The translations under genes were made by a program, and so were the position numbers. From Erpobdella octoculata (Eukaryota; Annelida; Clitellata; Hirudinida; Erpobdellidae), in NCBI GenBank assembly GCA_963978895.1, contig OZ022246.1, positions 18,368,049 to 18,432,048 on the forward strand: 64,000 nt of DNA, read 5' to 3'. Below, piece by piece: positions 30,176 to 45,030 of the stretch. The stretch's first letter is position 1. Each line of letters opens with the position of its first letter. Below the pieces are notes generated by a model. That model searched no databases. It worked only from the letters and a program-made list of their open reading frames with translations, and was not told where the DNA came from.

Positions 30176-30299
30176 TTATTAAACAAAACAAAGATGCACA
30201 ATTAAAAATATTTTAAAACAACATTTTCAAACGAAGATTGCAATTTTGTAGGTTCATTTTTAAGGCTGGTTTCTGGCTTTAAATGTTCAAGCAGTACGT

Positions 30300-30580
30300 C
30301 GTAAGAGCGTATTTTACAACGTTTTTATTAGGTCACAAAGTTTGTGTGTTTGAGATCTTTGGCTTACCATTCTCAAAAAATATCCAAAAATATCCAAAAA
30401 AACATATCCAAAAATCATAACTTTAAGTACTCTCTGAGAGAAGTTATTCATAGTTTTAATATGTAAAATCATAACTAACTACTTCTCGCTTTCTTCTTCT
30501 CCCTCTCTCATTCTCTCGCTCTCTCTCTCGCTCTCTCTCTCGCTCTCTCTCTCGCATGGATGCCATGAGCGAGAGTAATA
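30300..30580 (+). repeat. dispersed repeat, inverted copy at 62,448-62,670
   Basis: GTTTTTATTAGGTCACAAAG through the CT-rich stretch to CATGGATGCC matches the complement of 62,448-62,670. It lies just upstream of the THAP frame, so it may be the 5' part of that transposon. Confidence 0.75.
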
Positions 30581-30639
30581 GAGTGAGAGAAGAAGGAAGA
30601 CGAAACAACTCGATGACGAGTCAAGTCAGAGCAAGGATG

Positions 30640-31010
30640 TCTTCAGTGGATATGCATCGAATGCTGCAAATGATGAGAAAAACAATGTTTCCTTTCATGC
30701 CTATCTATTGAAAAATCCGGATTTATGTGCTAAATGGAATCGAGCCAATCCTCGAAAGGATTTTATACCAAATAAATACTCAAAAATATGCTCCTTACAT
30801 TTTGATTTTTCGGATTTTGTCAATGGTTTCAGTGATTTGTATATGTCAAAGTTGAGCAGACACTAGGGTGATAAAAATGCAGAAAGACAGAAGAAAGTTG
30901 AAAGATGATGCAGTGCCATCAAAATTTGAAAATGCTCCATTGTATTTATCAATTCCAGCTCAACAACAACAAATAGCAACCAAATCAACAGCAGCTAGTC
31001 GTCGTTAATT
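30640..31010 (+). pseudogene. THAP domain of P-element-like transposase
   Basis: The frame reads NVSFHAYLLKNPDLCAKW, then RKDFIPNKYSKICSLHF, with the CX2H half of the THAP zinc site, the conserved Trp and Pro, and after a frameshift the AVP signature in RKLKDDAVPSKF. The N-terminal Cys pair is not clear. THAP domains bind DNA and are found at the N-terminus of P-element-like transposases. Stops and a frameshift make it a relic, and a LINE separates it from the rest at 31,803. Confidence 0.6.
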
Positions 31011-31084
31011 AGACATTGACAAGTTTGAAAAAGCAGAACAAGATTTCGTAAATAATGATAACATAGTTGGTTGTGAACTAGATG

Positions 31085-31800
31085 AAATAATAATAATAAT
31101 AATAATGTTTATTTTCTACAGCATAGTGTCACCTGACGCTATGCGATGCCGGACCCCTATCGAGGTCTTCAGCTACTATTAAAGTAGCTTCGGCTATGGT
31201 AGAACCTTACTAAACAAAAACAAAATGAAAATTCAGTTCAATAAATTCACAAGTTTTAAATGAAAATCGTCCTTTCTGTAATATTCAATCAAAAAGGTGT
31301 CAAGCTTGTTTTTGAAAGCATTAACTGAATTGGTGCAAGTTATTTCGTTCGGCAGTACGTTCCAAATTGCCAGGACTCTGTTGCTGAAGAAGTGTTCACG
31401 GGGTCGATAGTTTGTAATGGCTTCTCGTTTCAGACGATGATCATTATTTGCACGAATACCACCAGCTGGTCCATCCATCCTTGCTGAAGGAAACGGTTGA
31501 TTTGGGTTAACCCAATTGACTTTGTTAAACCCCTTGACAATTTTAAAATATTGTATGAGGTCTCCTCTAGTCATTCTCTCAAACAAATAAGGAAGGCCGA
31601 TTGCAGCCAGTCTCTCAGAATAAGGCAATGATCGAATTTGAGGAATTAATTTGGTTGCATTGCGTTGAACAGATTCGAGTGATATTATGTCTTCTATTCT
31701 GCAAGGTTTCCACACAGAAGCACAGTATTCAAGGTGAGGTCTTACATATGTGCTAAAGAGGATTTTCAATGTGTGAGTCGTCCAGTAAATGAACGTGCGC
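31085..31800 (-). mobile_element. CR1/L2-like LINE, 5'-truncated
   Basis: Contains the RT C-terminal coding part (31,233-31,769), a 3' UTR and a terminal (TTA)n/(AAT)n tail near 31,087-31,105. It is inserted in the P-like transposase. It has the small-tandem tail and 5' truncation usual for this group. Confidence 0.7.
31233..31769 (-). pseudogene. LINE reverse transcriptase C-terminal region
   Basis: 179 codons without internal stop. YVRPHLEYCASVWKPCRIED is the characteristic segment downstream of the RT palm in jockey/CR1/L2-type LINEs, then LESVQRNATKLIP, RMTRGDLIQYFKIVKGF and FFSNRVLAIWNVLPNEI. The RT palm with its catalytic aspartates and the endonuclease are absent because of 5' truncation. 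The long open frame suggests a fairly recent insertion. Confidence 0.85.
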
Positions 31801-31802
31801 TT

Positions 31803-32396
31803 GAGTGTTGCAAATATTTCAAAGGTTATTAAAGGAAATTACACTTCCCTCAGGATTTGAATTTCAACTGATAAACAAAACAAAACAAAACTCGATGCTG
31901 ATTTATAAAATAAATATTGAAAGAGATTTTCTAACCATTGTTTCTTCAGTGCTAATAAATGAATATCTAAAAGTTACAATTCAACACAAAACAATGCAAC
32001 TCCCTAAGTCATTTAACTAACTATTCAAATGATTGATGATTTATTGACGACATACATCTGGAAACTGACAGCAACGTTCATGGATTTTCTGATAGCATAA
32101 TTCCTAAATTAGACAAACTGAACTGGCCTAGTCAAAATGAAGCCAGCACAATATATTATATAGCAGGAGCAGTAGCGAGAAGCATATTGAATTCAACAAA
32201 ATGCCTCCACTGTAAAGAAATATTGCTGGATGATGAATCGTTTCATTCAGACATTGACAATTTAAATATTTTTCATTATTACTTTGCTGAAATTAATAGA
32301 GTGGGAGTTTTAAAGCCTTCAGAATATGTCTTTTTGGTATTTTTAAACTGTTGGAAGATGTTTGATTCCATAAAGAAATCAGCAGAATTTTGTTAG
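31803..32396 (+). pseudogene. P-element-like transposase, later part
   Basis: Two adjoining frames: LQIFQRLLKEITLPSGFEF (31,803-32,020), and after stops YYIAGAVARSILNSTKCLHC with a CX2C pair and LKPSEYVFLVFLNCWKMF (to 32,396). The order THAP domain - LINE - this region suggests one transposase gene split by the LINE. The family match of this part is weaker than for the THAP half. Confidence 0.45.
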
Positions 32397-33069
32397 AGAT
32401 ATTAACGATGGTATCAATAATAAAACGAATTTAAATAAAAAACGTAAACTTAATAAAAGGAAAAACACTCCTTAATTTTACTTTTCATTTGTTATGATTT
32501 TTTGGAATAAATTCTGCTTCATGTTGATGCGGTGTTAGTGTTTAGAGAAAATTAAAATATCCTGTAATAAGATAAGACATTAAGTGCTTTGTGTCAGCGT
32601 TCGCGTACTAAGTAAATCTCGCAGGTATTAGTTGTGGATCCAGTAGTTATATCGAGACATCCTTTAGTACTTTAATTAGAGGAGCATGCATGCTGTAACG
32701 AAGGAATACGAATAATCATGAATATGAAAACTTGAATGAAGATGCGACAGAGGAAGAAGAAAATTCGATGAGCCTGCATGCTATAAATAATCATGAATAT
32801 GAATGAACTTGTCACAAAGTGTGTAATCCGCTGATGTAGATGTGCGGCTTTCCACCGATACCTATAAATAGGAGATCGAAATTCGGGCTTTGTGAGGTAA
32901 GGGATGCTTTCGTTTGCACGTAACTTATTTATTAGTTGGCGCCGGATTCTCAGACTTGGTTTATATTCTATAAACATTAATCTATAACATATCTATATTG
33001 ATTACCATGTATTTATTCTAAAAGCTCAAATTCTTATAAAATTTCACCCATCAAAAATCAAAAAGTAGA
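32397..33069. other. unrecognised stretch
   Basis: AT-rich with no supported gene. Short direct phrases (ATAATCATGAATATGAA) repeat near 32,712 and 32,788. Confidence 0.3.
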
Positions 33070-33350
33070 AAATAATTAATTAATAAAAAATACATTAAAA
33101 AACAACGTTTTTCTTGCGCCCTAAAAATTATAAAATAATATTCCTATAATTCCTACAACGGAAAACGTTGCGGTCACATTTATAGGCTACGGCTACAACA
33201 TCAACAACTTTAATAAAACAAATGGTTATAAAAAAAATAATGTGCCCGCAAGGTTTTTCGTTGTATAGGAATTATAAACATATTATTTTATACTTTTTAG
33301 GGCGCAAGAAAAACGTTGTTTTTTTTTAATTATTTTGTATTAATTAATTT
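33070..33350. repeat. foldback (long inverted repeat)
   Basis: Arms of about 95 bp: ACAACGTTTTTCTTGCGCCC near 33,101-33,120 pairs with GGGCGCAAGAAAAACGTTGT near 33,300-33,319, with further matching AT-rich sequence either side and a spacer of about 85 bp. It looks like a MITE or foldback element. Confidence 0.75.
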
Positions 33351-33354
33351 TGTT

Positions 33355-33462
33355 TATATTAACCATAAAGTACTAAAAACTATATGGAGCGTGCAGCTCG
33401 ACCCAGCTGTGATTTCGCGCTGACTGAAGGGGTCATAACACACGCAAACAACCGGTTCGCAA
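33355..33462 (+). repeat. dispersed repeat R2, left part
   Basis: Matches 47,655-47,760 (TACTAAAAACTATATGGAGC and onward). The hAT element at 33,471-40,441 interrupts it, and it continues at 40,442-40,478 and 41,368-41,395. Confidence 0.8.
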
Positions 33463-33619
33463 GTAGTTAGTAGAGGTGTGCACGTTAGTGGGGACAGCGG
33501 GAATACCGCGGATTTTGAGGTATTACCGCGGAAATGGAGACGAATGAGGTGGGGATACCGCGGTAATGGGGATGAAGTTGCGGGACTACCGCGGGGATGA
33601 GGACGAGTTTTTGCGGTAT

Positions 33620-35320
33620 CACCGCCAAAATAAAACAAGTATTTTTTAAGACAAAATTTTTTCCAATTAACTGAAAATAAGTCATACATATCATTGTTTA
33701 TGTTTTTAATCTTTGCAACGCGCTGTTGTTTTATGGCTGTTGTTGAGTTACAGTTACCGAAGGTTTTATTTGCATTTGTTAAATTTCCGAAGTCGTAGTT
33801 CGAATTTTTATTTAAATATGGAAAAGGCTGAAATTCAAAAACTAGCTGCAACAGTCATTGTGTCAGTACTTTGTTGTTGCGCCTTTACATTTCACTCTAT
33901 TTGATTCTGGGTTAAAAGTTAAAAGATAATTCCGGTGTACTTCCAAAGTAATGGAAGAAAGTGCAATTAAAGGTTTGATTAATTTGCTTCCACAGTTTAG
34001 GTTTAACATATAATTGATTTTTTTTATTTTGTTAGTGAACTACTAAAGCTCTTTGATGATATAACACTACATTTTGAACCCCACAAGATGACTTCATAGA
34101 ACATCAACTAGTCAAATAAAGAAAACTTGAAGACAACTTTTATGCAAACTTGTACTCTACAAATTCAAAAAGCTCAGTTTCTAATGAGGTTTTGTTATTA
34201 GACCGTCTTTATATTAAAAGCATGAGCAAATTGTAAGACATTGGTAATAACTTATAATTCAGCTTGTTGATTGTTATTAATTAATTATGCGATATTGAAA
34301 TGGTAAACAAGCAAATCCACCGTACCCAATGACCGTACCGATATCTATTGTCCCAACGAACCATATCGCTGCGGTTGTGAGTTATATCAGTGGAGGCGAT
34401 TTCCTGAGAGTGATGGTCTTGACATTTAATTTTGCAAGTGATGATAGTTTTTTTACGGTTTATTGTCCACAGATCAAATTAAAAATCTCATTTAGTCAAA
34501 GCGTCTAGCTAGATATTTTACAAGATATATAACATAACAATGCAATTATAATTATATTTGCAATTGCCGTTGTTTATGGAGATTATGCCTGCATGTGGTC
34601 CAGGAAGTTGTATTATGCATACATTTTGTCTTTTGAAGTTGATGAGCAGGGATCAGCAAAAAAAGTTAATTGGCTTAATTGCAACTTACTTAGGAAGTAA
34701 GTTGTTTGCATAATTTTTAACTCTCTTTGAAGTTGATTAATCTTATTCCTAACTCATAAAAATTTAGTATCTTGTAAATATATTGTTTACATTATAATAA
34801 TGCCATAAATTATTCAGAGTTAAGTTTTGACATGTTTATTTACTATTTTTTTAAAGAGCCAAAGATGAAGATGAAAACTCCTAATGACCATGTATTTCAA
34901 TAACTAACTACTCAACTCAAAATCTCCAGATTTATTTCTTGCTAGATGCCATCAGTATAGTCAAAGTAAATTCCAAGATTTTCATCAACCACAACATTGA
35001 TGTTGGAACAACTAACTGAATACAACTTTGTTGTTATGTTTTTAAGCATTGACTTTTCATAACGTTCAATTTGTTTTTATGGAGTTGAATCAAACGACAG
35101 TTGTACTATAAGCTTGAAGTATCATATATAATAACCAACCACAATAAATCATTGTATGTTTTTGTATTTAATTTGCAGTAAATACACAGTTCATCGAGTG
35201 TAAAAGGATGTGCTGCAAATAAACTGGGTACTACAAATGATTGAAAAATCATTATAAAATCATTATTTGTAAACAGCACGTATGTGCGCAAACAGAAAAG
35301 CAGGTAAAGTTAAACAAAAT
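33620..35320. other. interior of hAT element, unrecognised
   Basis: AT-rich, and should hold the rest of the transposase gene, but I could not follow a convincing frame. Confidence 0.3.
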
Positions 35321-35326
35321 AACTTG

Positions 35327-35480
35327 TGGTGGCTAAGTGGTAAAGCGTTCGCCTGTCGGCTTGTAAGTCGGCGGTTCGAATCTCACCGGCGTCACCATCG
35401 TAGCTCCCTTAAGCAAGGAGTTTACACGCATTGCTAAGGTTGAGTGTCTCGCGGGGTTAACTAACTCCTTCACTAACCTT
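35327..35480 (+). repeat. tRNA-derived SINE
   Basis: The head 35,327-35,397 folds with a 7-bp acceptor stem (TGGTGGC/GTCACCA, one G-T pair), an A box TGGCTAAGTGGT-like and a B box GGTTCGAATC. The T stem is poor. The body includes CTTAAGCAAGGAGTTTACAC. It is a different family from the one at 3,290. Confidence 0.65.
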
Positions 35481-35833
35481 AAAAAAATTGTTAAGAAAAT
35501 GAATACATTTTGATAACCTTGTGACATTGTGGGAGCTTAAAGGTGCAATAATGTTGTGCAAAAGAATACTTAAAATTTGCTTGTTTTCTTCGTAATTTTC
35601 GCTGTCATATAATTCAGCAAAATATTGCTGATCATATTCAGTTATTATAAATTTTACCACTTCAGCAAGCCTGACACTACATTTTAATAAAACCTAACTA
35701 ACTTAATGTAAACTAAAATTTACTAAAACTTGAAAGTTAAGTATAGTATACAATATGTATACAGTACAAGTTACCATACCTAAAAAGTGAAGCAATCACT
35801 GTAGTTAAAACTTTCAGACAGTTTATTTCATTA
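35481..35833. other. unrecognised stretch
   Basis: AT-rich, with no gene supported. Confidence 0.3.
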
Positions 35834-36362
35834 CTAGCGGAGATACCCGGCGTTGCCCGGGTTTTTTAGAGGTTTTTCTAATGTTTGTCTCTTTCTCTCC
35901 CGTTTCCTTTCCCACCTGCTTTCCCACTCCTGTTCGCTTTCCCGTTTTCGGTCGCTTTCCCGCTCCCGGTCGCTTTCCAGCTCCCGGTCGCTTTCCAGCT
36001 CCCGGTCGCTTTACCGCTCCCGTCGCTTTCCAGCTCCCGGTCGCTTTCCCGCTCCCGGTCGCTTTCCCGCTCCCGGTCGCTTTCCCGCTCCCGGTCGCTT
36101 TCCCGCTCCCGGTCGCTTTCCCGCTCCAGGTCGCTTTCCCGCTCCCGGTCACTTTCCCGCTCCCGGTCACTTTCCCGCTCTCGGTCGCTTTCCCGCTCCC
36201 GGCCGTTTTCCCGTTCCGGTCGCTGTCCCGTTCCCGCTCACGTTTGCTCTCCCATTCCCGCTCACGCTTGCTTTTCCGTTCCCGCTCGCTGTCCGTTCCG
36301 GGTCGCTTTCCCGTTTCTATAATAGACAAACTAACCCACAAACATTCATATATATATATATA

Positions 36363-37790
<1,428 letters not shown>

Positions 37791-37923
37791 CGAATAAACT
37801 GTGGAATCAATAGCTTTTCGTTTAGGTGGCATAATTAATTCGATAGAAAGATTTGAAATTTGAAATTGTATTTTTTCAGCCAATTTTCAATATATGACGA
37901 TGTTTTAAAGGAAATAGTTTTGT

Positions 37924-38220
<297 letters not shown>

Positions 38221-38856
38221 AGTTCCCGCTCGCTCACCCGCTCCGCTCCGCTCATTTTGTGACGGATTTCAAAAAAAAATTTTTTATATTTGATTCCCCT
38301 TGACTCTCAAGGTTGTGTGAAAATTTCATTACGATCGGATGAATGGTGTAGCAATGCATAAAGGCCATTAACATACAAACATTCATTTTTATATATATAG
38401 ATTTTCACTATGAATAAGTTAGACGTTTTTAAAATATTAATTTCTGATGAGTTAGTTATAGACTTATAGAGTAATTTCAGTGTAAACACTGCCGGTTTTT
38501 TATCGAAAAAAGCAATACAATTTAATAATTAGGAATATAAAACAATTCCAAATTGAGCCCAGGTCATACAAAATCTCATTTTGGTGTAATTAAAATTATG
38601 TCATTGCTTTGTTACGTTTTTCGAAGCATTTGCTTTCCGGCGTAAGAATTAAAATGTTTTTTTCAGAAACGTAAACATTACATAGATCCATGGTGTATGC
38701 AATTATTTGCTATTAGTTCTTTCCCGATCGTTTCCCCCATGCTGTACGGCTTTTTAAACAGCAATGTATAGAGCTTGTCCTATCAATAGTATATATCAAT
38801 GAACAAAACCTTTTTATTAAAACATTCAATAGTATTGTTTCCTGGATTTCGTTGAA

Positions 38857-39920
38857 GCAAAAATGTCAATAATTTGGTCACTTTTTGTACCGACAGACAT
38901 ATTAGAATATCTTTGTTCAATATTTAAAATTGCCACACTATTTAGACATGTTTGGCCCATTGTACTCCGTCAATATGTTTCAATGCATCTGAGCGCGCTG
39001 AAGGAACGTTCGGCAGAACATGATGTGGCTGGAATTGCGGCCAAAATATTAGCAACTTGATAGTGTTCTTTCGATGCATGAGATTTGAGAATGACAGATC
39101 CTATTGAGCACAGCGTGTCTTGGTCGTTTCCGCTAAATCGGATGTCTAATTCGCCAATAACTTTATCCAGACTAAAATAATACGTCGATATTTTATGATA
39201 TTCTTTGGCAGTTTGAATTAGGCTGTCTGTTGCTGGCTCTTCGCAACTAGGGCTTGGTTTCTACGAGAAACTTGTCGTTTACTTCCATTTCTTGCCTTTT
39301 TGAACGAGAATTGAATTTTGTGCCGTTTCACTTTGCGCAAGTCTATCAGTATAGATCCAAACATTTTCAAAGCGCTCTTCATTTCTGTTTGCTGTGGCTG
39401 TTTTTTTGGCTGTTACCACGTCGACAGTTTTTCCCTGCAAATATCTGCTGAGACTATTTGTGTTTGATAGTATTATTTTTAACACAACCAGCCCAAACAA
39501 AAAATCAAAATCACATATTGCAGTCAGTAAGGATGTACTGCTTATATACGTTTATGTGATCGTGATCATCTGTCAAAGTTAGCAAGGCCGTTGTAATATT
39601 AAGCAACTGCTCCATCACGGCTTTTAGCTTTTACTGATTCATATATACATGAACACATGGTCAAACTTTGAGATTTATGTGTTTGTGACATTTTTTCACC
39701 GTCGAACGTAGCGCTATGTAAAACAGCGTGTCTTTTAGGGCTAGCCTCCAGAAAGTTGTACAGACTTTGAATAGCACCTAAAGCTTTGCAGAATGGTTTG
39801 ACTGCAGCCCCCCTCCCGCCCCCGGCTCGTACGCTAATGCTTATATGAGCAATAAGTTTCACAATGTTAATTTTTATAAAGTTGCTGACTATTTGGCTTT
39901 GAACGAAGAAGGTGCACAAG
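38857..39920 (-). pseudogene. hAT transposase relic (DUF4371/ZMYM1-like)
   Basis: On the - strand pieces follow the family order: a segment ending YNFLEASPKRHAVLHSATFD (about 39,780-39,720), then LSRYLQGKTVDVVTAKKTAT near 39,440, then the dimerisation segment IPATSCSAERSFSALRCIET near 39,040-38,985. Stops and shifts separate them. It lies in opposite orientation to the enclosing hAT element's own C-terminal domain, so it is a separate insertion or capture. Confidence 0.65.
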
Positions 39921-39990
39921 GCGATTTGCTATTTTTTTTGGAAAATAATTCTAAGAAATAATCAAAACTGTCTCAAGTTGCAAGGATTAT

Positions 39991-40124
39991 TTTGAGTTTC
40001 CAGTAGCAAGCACTTTCTCTGAGAGAGCAATTCTTATGGTTGGATTAACCATTAATGATAGAAGAACTCAGCTAAGTGGAAAAACATTGATAGCCTTTTA
40101 TTTAGTCATGGACTTAAATAAATA
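39991..40124 (+). pseudogene. hAT transposase C-terminal dimerisation segment
   Basis: The frame FEFPVASTFSERAILMVGLT then NDRRTQLSGKTLIAFYLVMD, ending at TAA, matches the hAT dimerisation domain pattern (SER...aGl...RR..L). It lies 317 bp inside the right end of the 33,471-40,441 element, as expected for its own transposase. The rest of the gene was not found. Confidence 0.7.
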
Positions 40125-40478
40125 AATTGTATTGAGTCCTATCACGGTGTTATTGCAATTCTATATATCAACACTTGAGTTATAGTTGCGTTGAAATGAT
40201 GTACGGAAAAGTAATGACTAGTACAGGATTGATTATAAATGAAGATGAACAGCGCGGGGATGGATGGGGATGAAAGATTGAAAGACTGCGGGGATGGTTG
40301 GGGATGGGGATGAAAGACTGCTGGGATGGTTGGGGATAGGGATGATGCTGGTGGGGATGGGTGGAGGTGGGTGGGGGTGGGGATGCCATTCGCCGGGATG
40401 GTTCGGGATGGGGACGAAAAGTCGTCCCGCGCACACCTCTAGCAGTAAGCTTTAGTTCTTCTCTGAGTGATCGTTCGA

Positions 40479-41367
<889 letters not shown>

Positions 41368-41484
41368 TTTATTATAAAGTAAGTGAGCTTATACACTTAG
41401 CACATTCGGACTCGATTCCTTTCACGAATAAATGAAAGAGCAAACTTACAGACCATTTCACTATACTTATCCGAATTTAAAAAA

Positions 41485-42818
41485 AACCCGCCATCTTTGA
41501 ACGCCCATAAATCCATATCCGAAATACAAATTCAAAAACATTTTCCCCCACAGATAGTCCCATTCACGGTTCGTCTTCACATGTAGCGTGCAGCTCCGTT
41601 TTGCCTGATGGGGTGGCTGTAGCGTGGGTAAAAAAATAGTGACGAATCCAGTATACCGATTTTCGAACGCTCATAATTCCGGAACAGTAAATCACGTGAC
41701 TCTACGATTCAAACTCGAGTTAGGACTCATAGACCCCTATGTTATTTTTAAGTTTGGTTTTTCAAAGTCACGTGGTTCCGGAGATATTTGATGTCGACTC
41801 CGCAAGCGTTAATATCCCTAAAGCGAAAGTGGGCATGGTCACATAGTTTTTAGTCGTCACCGAAAGTAAGACTCATTTACCCCTCTGTACCTTCAAAATC
41901 TCAGGTCGCTGGATATTACCGTTTCTGAGAAATCGCGATTTCCGTGCTCGGATTCCTATCACTCCCGGCTCTTGTATCGTATTCCACTACAGCGGACTCG
42001 TATCGCACTTGAAGTCCTTTACAGACATAAAACTGAAAAAACTGAAAAAAACCCGCCATCTTTGAAGGCTCATAAATCCATATCCGGAATACAAATTCAA
42101 AATTTTTTTTCCCATCAGATGGTCCCATTCAGGGGTCGTCTTCTCTTGTAGAGTGCAGCTCCGTTTCGCCTGATGGGGTGGCTGTAGCGTGGGTAAAAAA
42201 AATAGTGCAGACTCCGGGGTACCCATTTTTGAGCGCTCATAACTCCGGAACCGGAAATCACGTGACCATGCGATTCAAACTCGAGTGAGGGCTCATAGAC
42301 TCCTATTTTCTTTTTGAGTTTGGTTTTACAAGATCACGTGGTTCCGGAGATATTCGACGTCGAATCCGCAAGCGTTTAAAGTCCAAAAGCGAAAAAAACC
42401 GCCATCTTTTAACGCCAATAAATCCATATCCTGAATATAAATTCGAAAAATTCTTCCTCCATCAGATTGTCCCATTCAGGGGTCGTTTTCTCATGTAGAG
42501 TACAGCTCCGTTTTGCCTGATGGGGGCTGTAGCGTGAGTCAAAAAATAGTGCCACATCCGGAGTACCCATTTTCATAACTCCGGAACCAAAAGTCACGTG
42601 ACCCTACGATTCAAACTCCAGTTAGGGCTCATTGACCGTTGTGTTCCTTTTGAGTTTGGGTTTTCAAGGTCACTTGGTTCCGGAGATATTTGACGTCGAA
42701 TCCGCAAGCGTTTATAGCCCAAAAGCAGACGTGGGCGCGTTCGCACAGACTTCCGGTCGGCACCGGAAGTAGGTCTCATTTACCTCACGTTCCTGTAAAA
42801 TCTCAGGTCGCTGGTTAT
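41485..42818 (+). repeat. tandem repeat, units ~0.35-0.55 kb
   Basis: Three units begin with AAAACCCGCCATCTTT-like sequence at about 41,487, 42,045 and 42,398. Each carries CAGCTCCGTTTTGCCTGATG, CACGTGACTCTACGATTCAA and GGTTCCGGAGATATTTGA-like blocks. The third is split by the hAT element at 42,819 and resumes at 44,228. No long frame and no recognised domain. Confidence 0.75.
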
Positions 42819-43845
42819 TAGGGATGTCACGGGTACCCGGACCCAAACCCGAGTTCGGTACTACCCGGTCTTTTCTGATACCCGAACCCGAACTCGAACC
42901 CGAAAGTGTGAAAATTTGGTACCCGAACCCGAACCCGAAAATGTGAAAACTTGATACCCGAACCCGAAAATGAGAAAACTTGATACCCGAACCCGAACTC
43001 GAACCCGAAAATGTGAAAACTTGATACCCGAACTCGAACCCGAAAATTTATAAGCCTAATACCCGAACTCGGAGTTGTGAACAAATAAATCTTTATAAAA
43101 GCTGTGTCTTAGAGATTAATAAATTACAAGTTTTGTTGACGTAACATATTATACTAATCGCGAGCGTAGAAGTTTTGTATTAACACCTTTGAGTAACAAA
43201 TAACACAAATACGCCATTTTATTAGTGATTGTGTAAACTAAACCACTAATCCGTTTGATTATAATCAGGCCGGACCGAGCCGCGAACGAACTAAAATAAT
43301 TAAGCCTCCTTCGGTCGAAGAAATCGCGGATAGCCATGACTCTAAATTTTTTACTTCAGTTATATAACCTTATATTTATTCATTCATATACTCAAAGTTT
43401 TTCTGATATAACAAAGACCCTTTGTTATAAAGATAATCTTGCATAATCCTAAACTTTAACTGGCAAAGTCTATAAATGATCTATGCGCCACAGTTATATT
43501 ATTGGCAAATGTGTAAGCTAAGACACTAATCCGCCTGATTACCCGACCGGACCGAGCCGCGAAAAAAATTAATAAACTACAATAATTATGCTAATCGCAA
43601 GCCCTGCAAGTTTTGAATTATCACCTTTGCGTAACAAATAACACAAATAGGTCATTTTATTGGTGAGTGTGTAAGCTAGACCACTAATCCGCCTGATTAT
43701 CTGGACGGACCGAGCCACGAACAAACTAAAACAATTAAGCCTACTTCGGCCAAAGAAATCACATTATTTGGAAAGCTAAAAAAATAACTTGTTAGAGTTT
43801 ATTCAATACGTGTAATGTCCAATGGATGAATTGATCGCTCTCGTT

Positions 43846-43902
<57 letters not shown>

Positions 43903-44227
43903 TAGGTAAATTTAAAATCAATCCAGGAGTTTGAAATAATAATCCAGTACCCGAACCCGAACCCGGTTTTTGGAAAACTACAAACCCGAACCCGAAAACG
44001 TGAGTTTCACAAACCCGAACCCGAACCCGAACCCGAAAACTCGAGTTTTACAAACCCGAACCCGAACCCGAACCCGAAAACTCGAGTTTTACAAACCCGA
44101 ACCCGAACCCGAAAACTCTAGTTTCACAAACCCGAACCCGAACCCGAACCCGAAAACTCTAGTTTCACAAACCCGAACCCGAACCCAAACCCGAAAACTC
44201 CAAAAAGTACTACCCGTGACATCCCTA
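42819..44227. mobile_element. non-autonomous hAT element, 1.4 kb, with exact TSD
   Basis: Terminal inverted repeats TAGGGATGTCACGGGTA and its complement are perfect over 17 bp. The 8-bp CTGGTTAT is duplicated at 42,811-42,818 and 44,228-44,235. Both subterminal regions consist of degenerate (ACCCGA)n. The interior has a ~190-bp direct repeat (43,150-43,330 and 43,590-43,770) and (TA)n at 43,848-43,899. No transposase. Confidence 0.92.
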
Positions 44228-44254
44228 CTGGTTATTACCGTTTCTGAAAAATCG

Positions 44255-44500
44255 CAAGGTCTTTTAAGACTGAAATGGCTGTGTAGGAAGCACCTAAGTA
44301 TTTCCTGTCGTAGATCATATTTGATCTTTTCAACTGTCCCTCCTCCTTTATCCAGGCATGGGATTGGCTCGCCCGGAAAATGGTCTTCTTGTCCATTCTC
44401 TTCATTCCCATTCTCTGTAACCCGAGGGGTAGTTTTAGGAGCCGTGCCATTTATACAACCAAAGGACCCCCTTAGTTTTTTGGCTAGGACCACTTTAAGT
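44255..44500 (-). repeat. interspersed repeat R1, extended copy
   Basis: On the - strand it matches the R1 blocks (GGAAATACTTAGGTGCTTCC, GAGGAGGGACAGTTG) and extends further 5' than the other copies. Confidence 0.55.
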
Positions 44501-44823
44501 TAGGCCTACATGTATATGCAAGACAAGAGTTTTGTTCTTCGAATTTATTGGAACTCACGTGACTGAGACTGAGTTCAAAGACTCGAAGTTACACGGAAAA
44601 AATAAAGTACCTCCATTGTTGTCATCTAACTGCACTGACTCCAACATTGTAAATCATCACTTCATCAGTTCACATTTCACAACAGATTCACACGAAATTC
44701 ACGAATGATGAACATATGTACACATTTGTGTCACATCACCGTTTCAACGATTGAACGATGATCCGATCGATCATTAGAATATGATTGAAATCATTTGTCC
44801 GAACTCCGAACTAGAAAATTAAA

Positions 44824-45030
44824 AGTTTCTTCATTTCTGTAGATTGCTCAGCAAGTTTTTCATAGATTCTGTCATTGGGTATTGACCGAAGCAAATCAGT
44901 TTCAGTGTTGCAGACCAGCATTGCTTCCAGCTGCTGTTGACCAAGTGAGGAGCGCAACCGATTCTTAACAAACTTTAGTTTTGAGAAGACTCGTTCTCAT
45001 GAAACGACTGTGCATGGCAGAGTAAGTACA
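44824..45030 (-). pseudogene. hAT transposase C-terminal fragment
   Basis: On the - strand the frame contains RVFSKLKFVKNRLRSSLGQQ, then LEAMLVCNTETDLLRSIP, the dimerisation segment of DUF4371/ZMYM1-like hAT proteins, with one shift near 45,000. The rest is absent. Confidence 0.6.

Noticed and set aside
33354..33851. A 165-codon - strand frame
   Set aside because: It crosses the hAT terminus and its subterminal repeats, so it cannot be one gene.
42840..44215. Coding frames with Pro-Asn or Phe-Gly-Phe repeats
   Set aside because: They derive from the degenerate (ACCCGA)n subterminal repeats of a hAT element.
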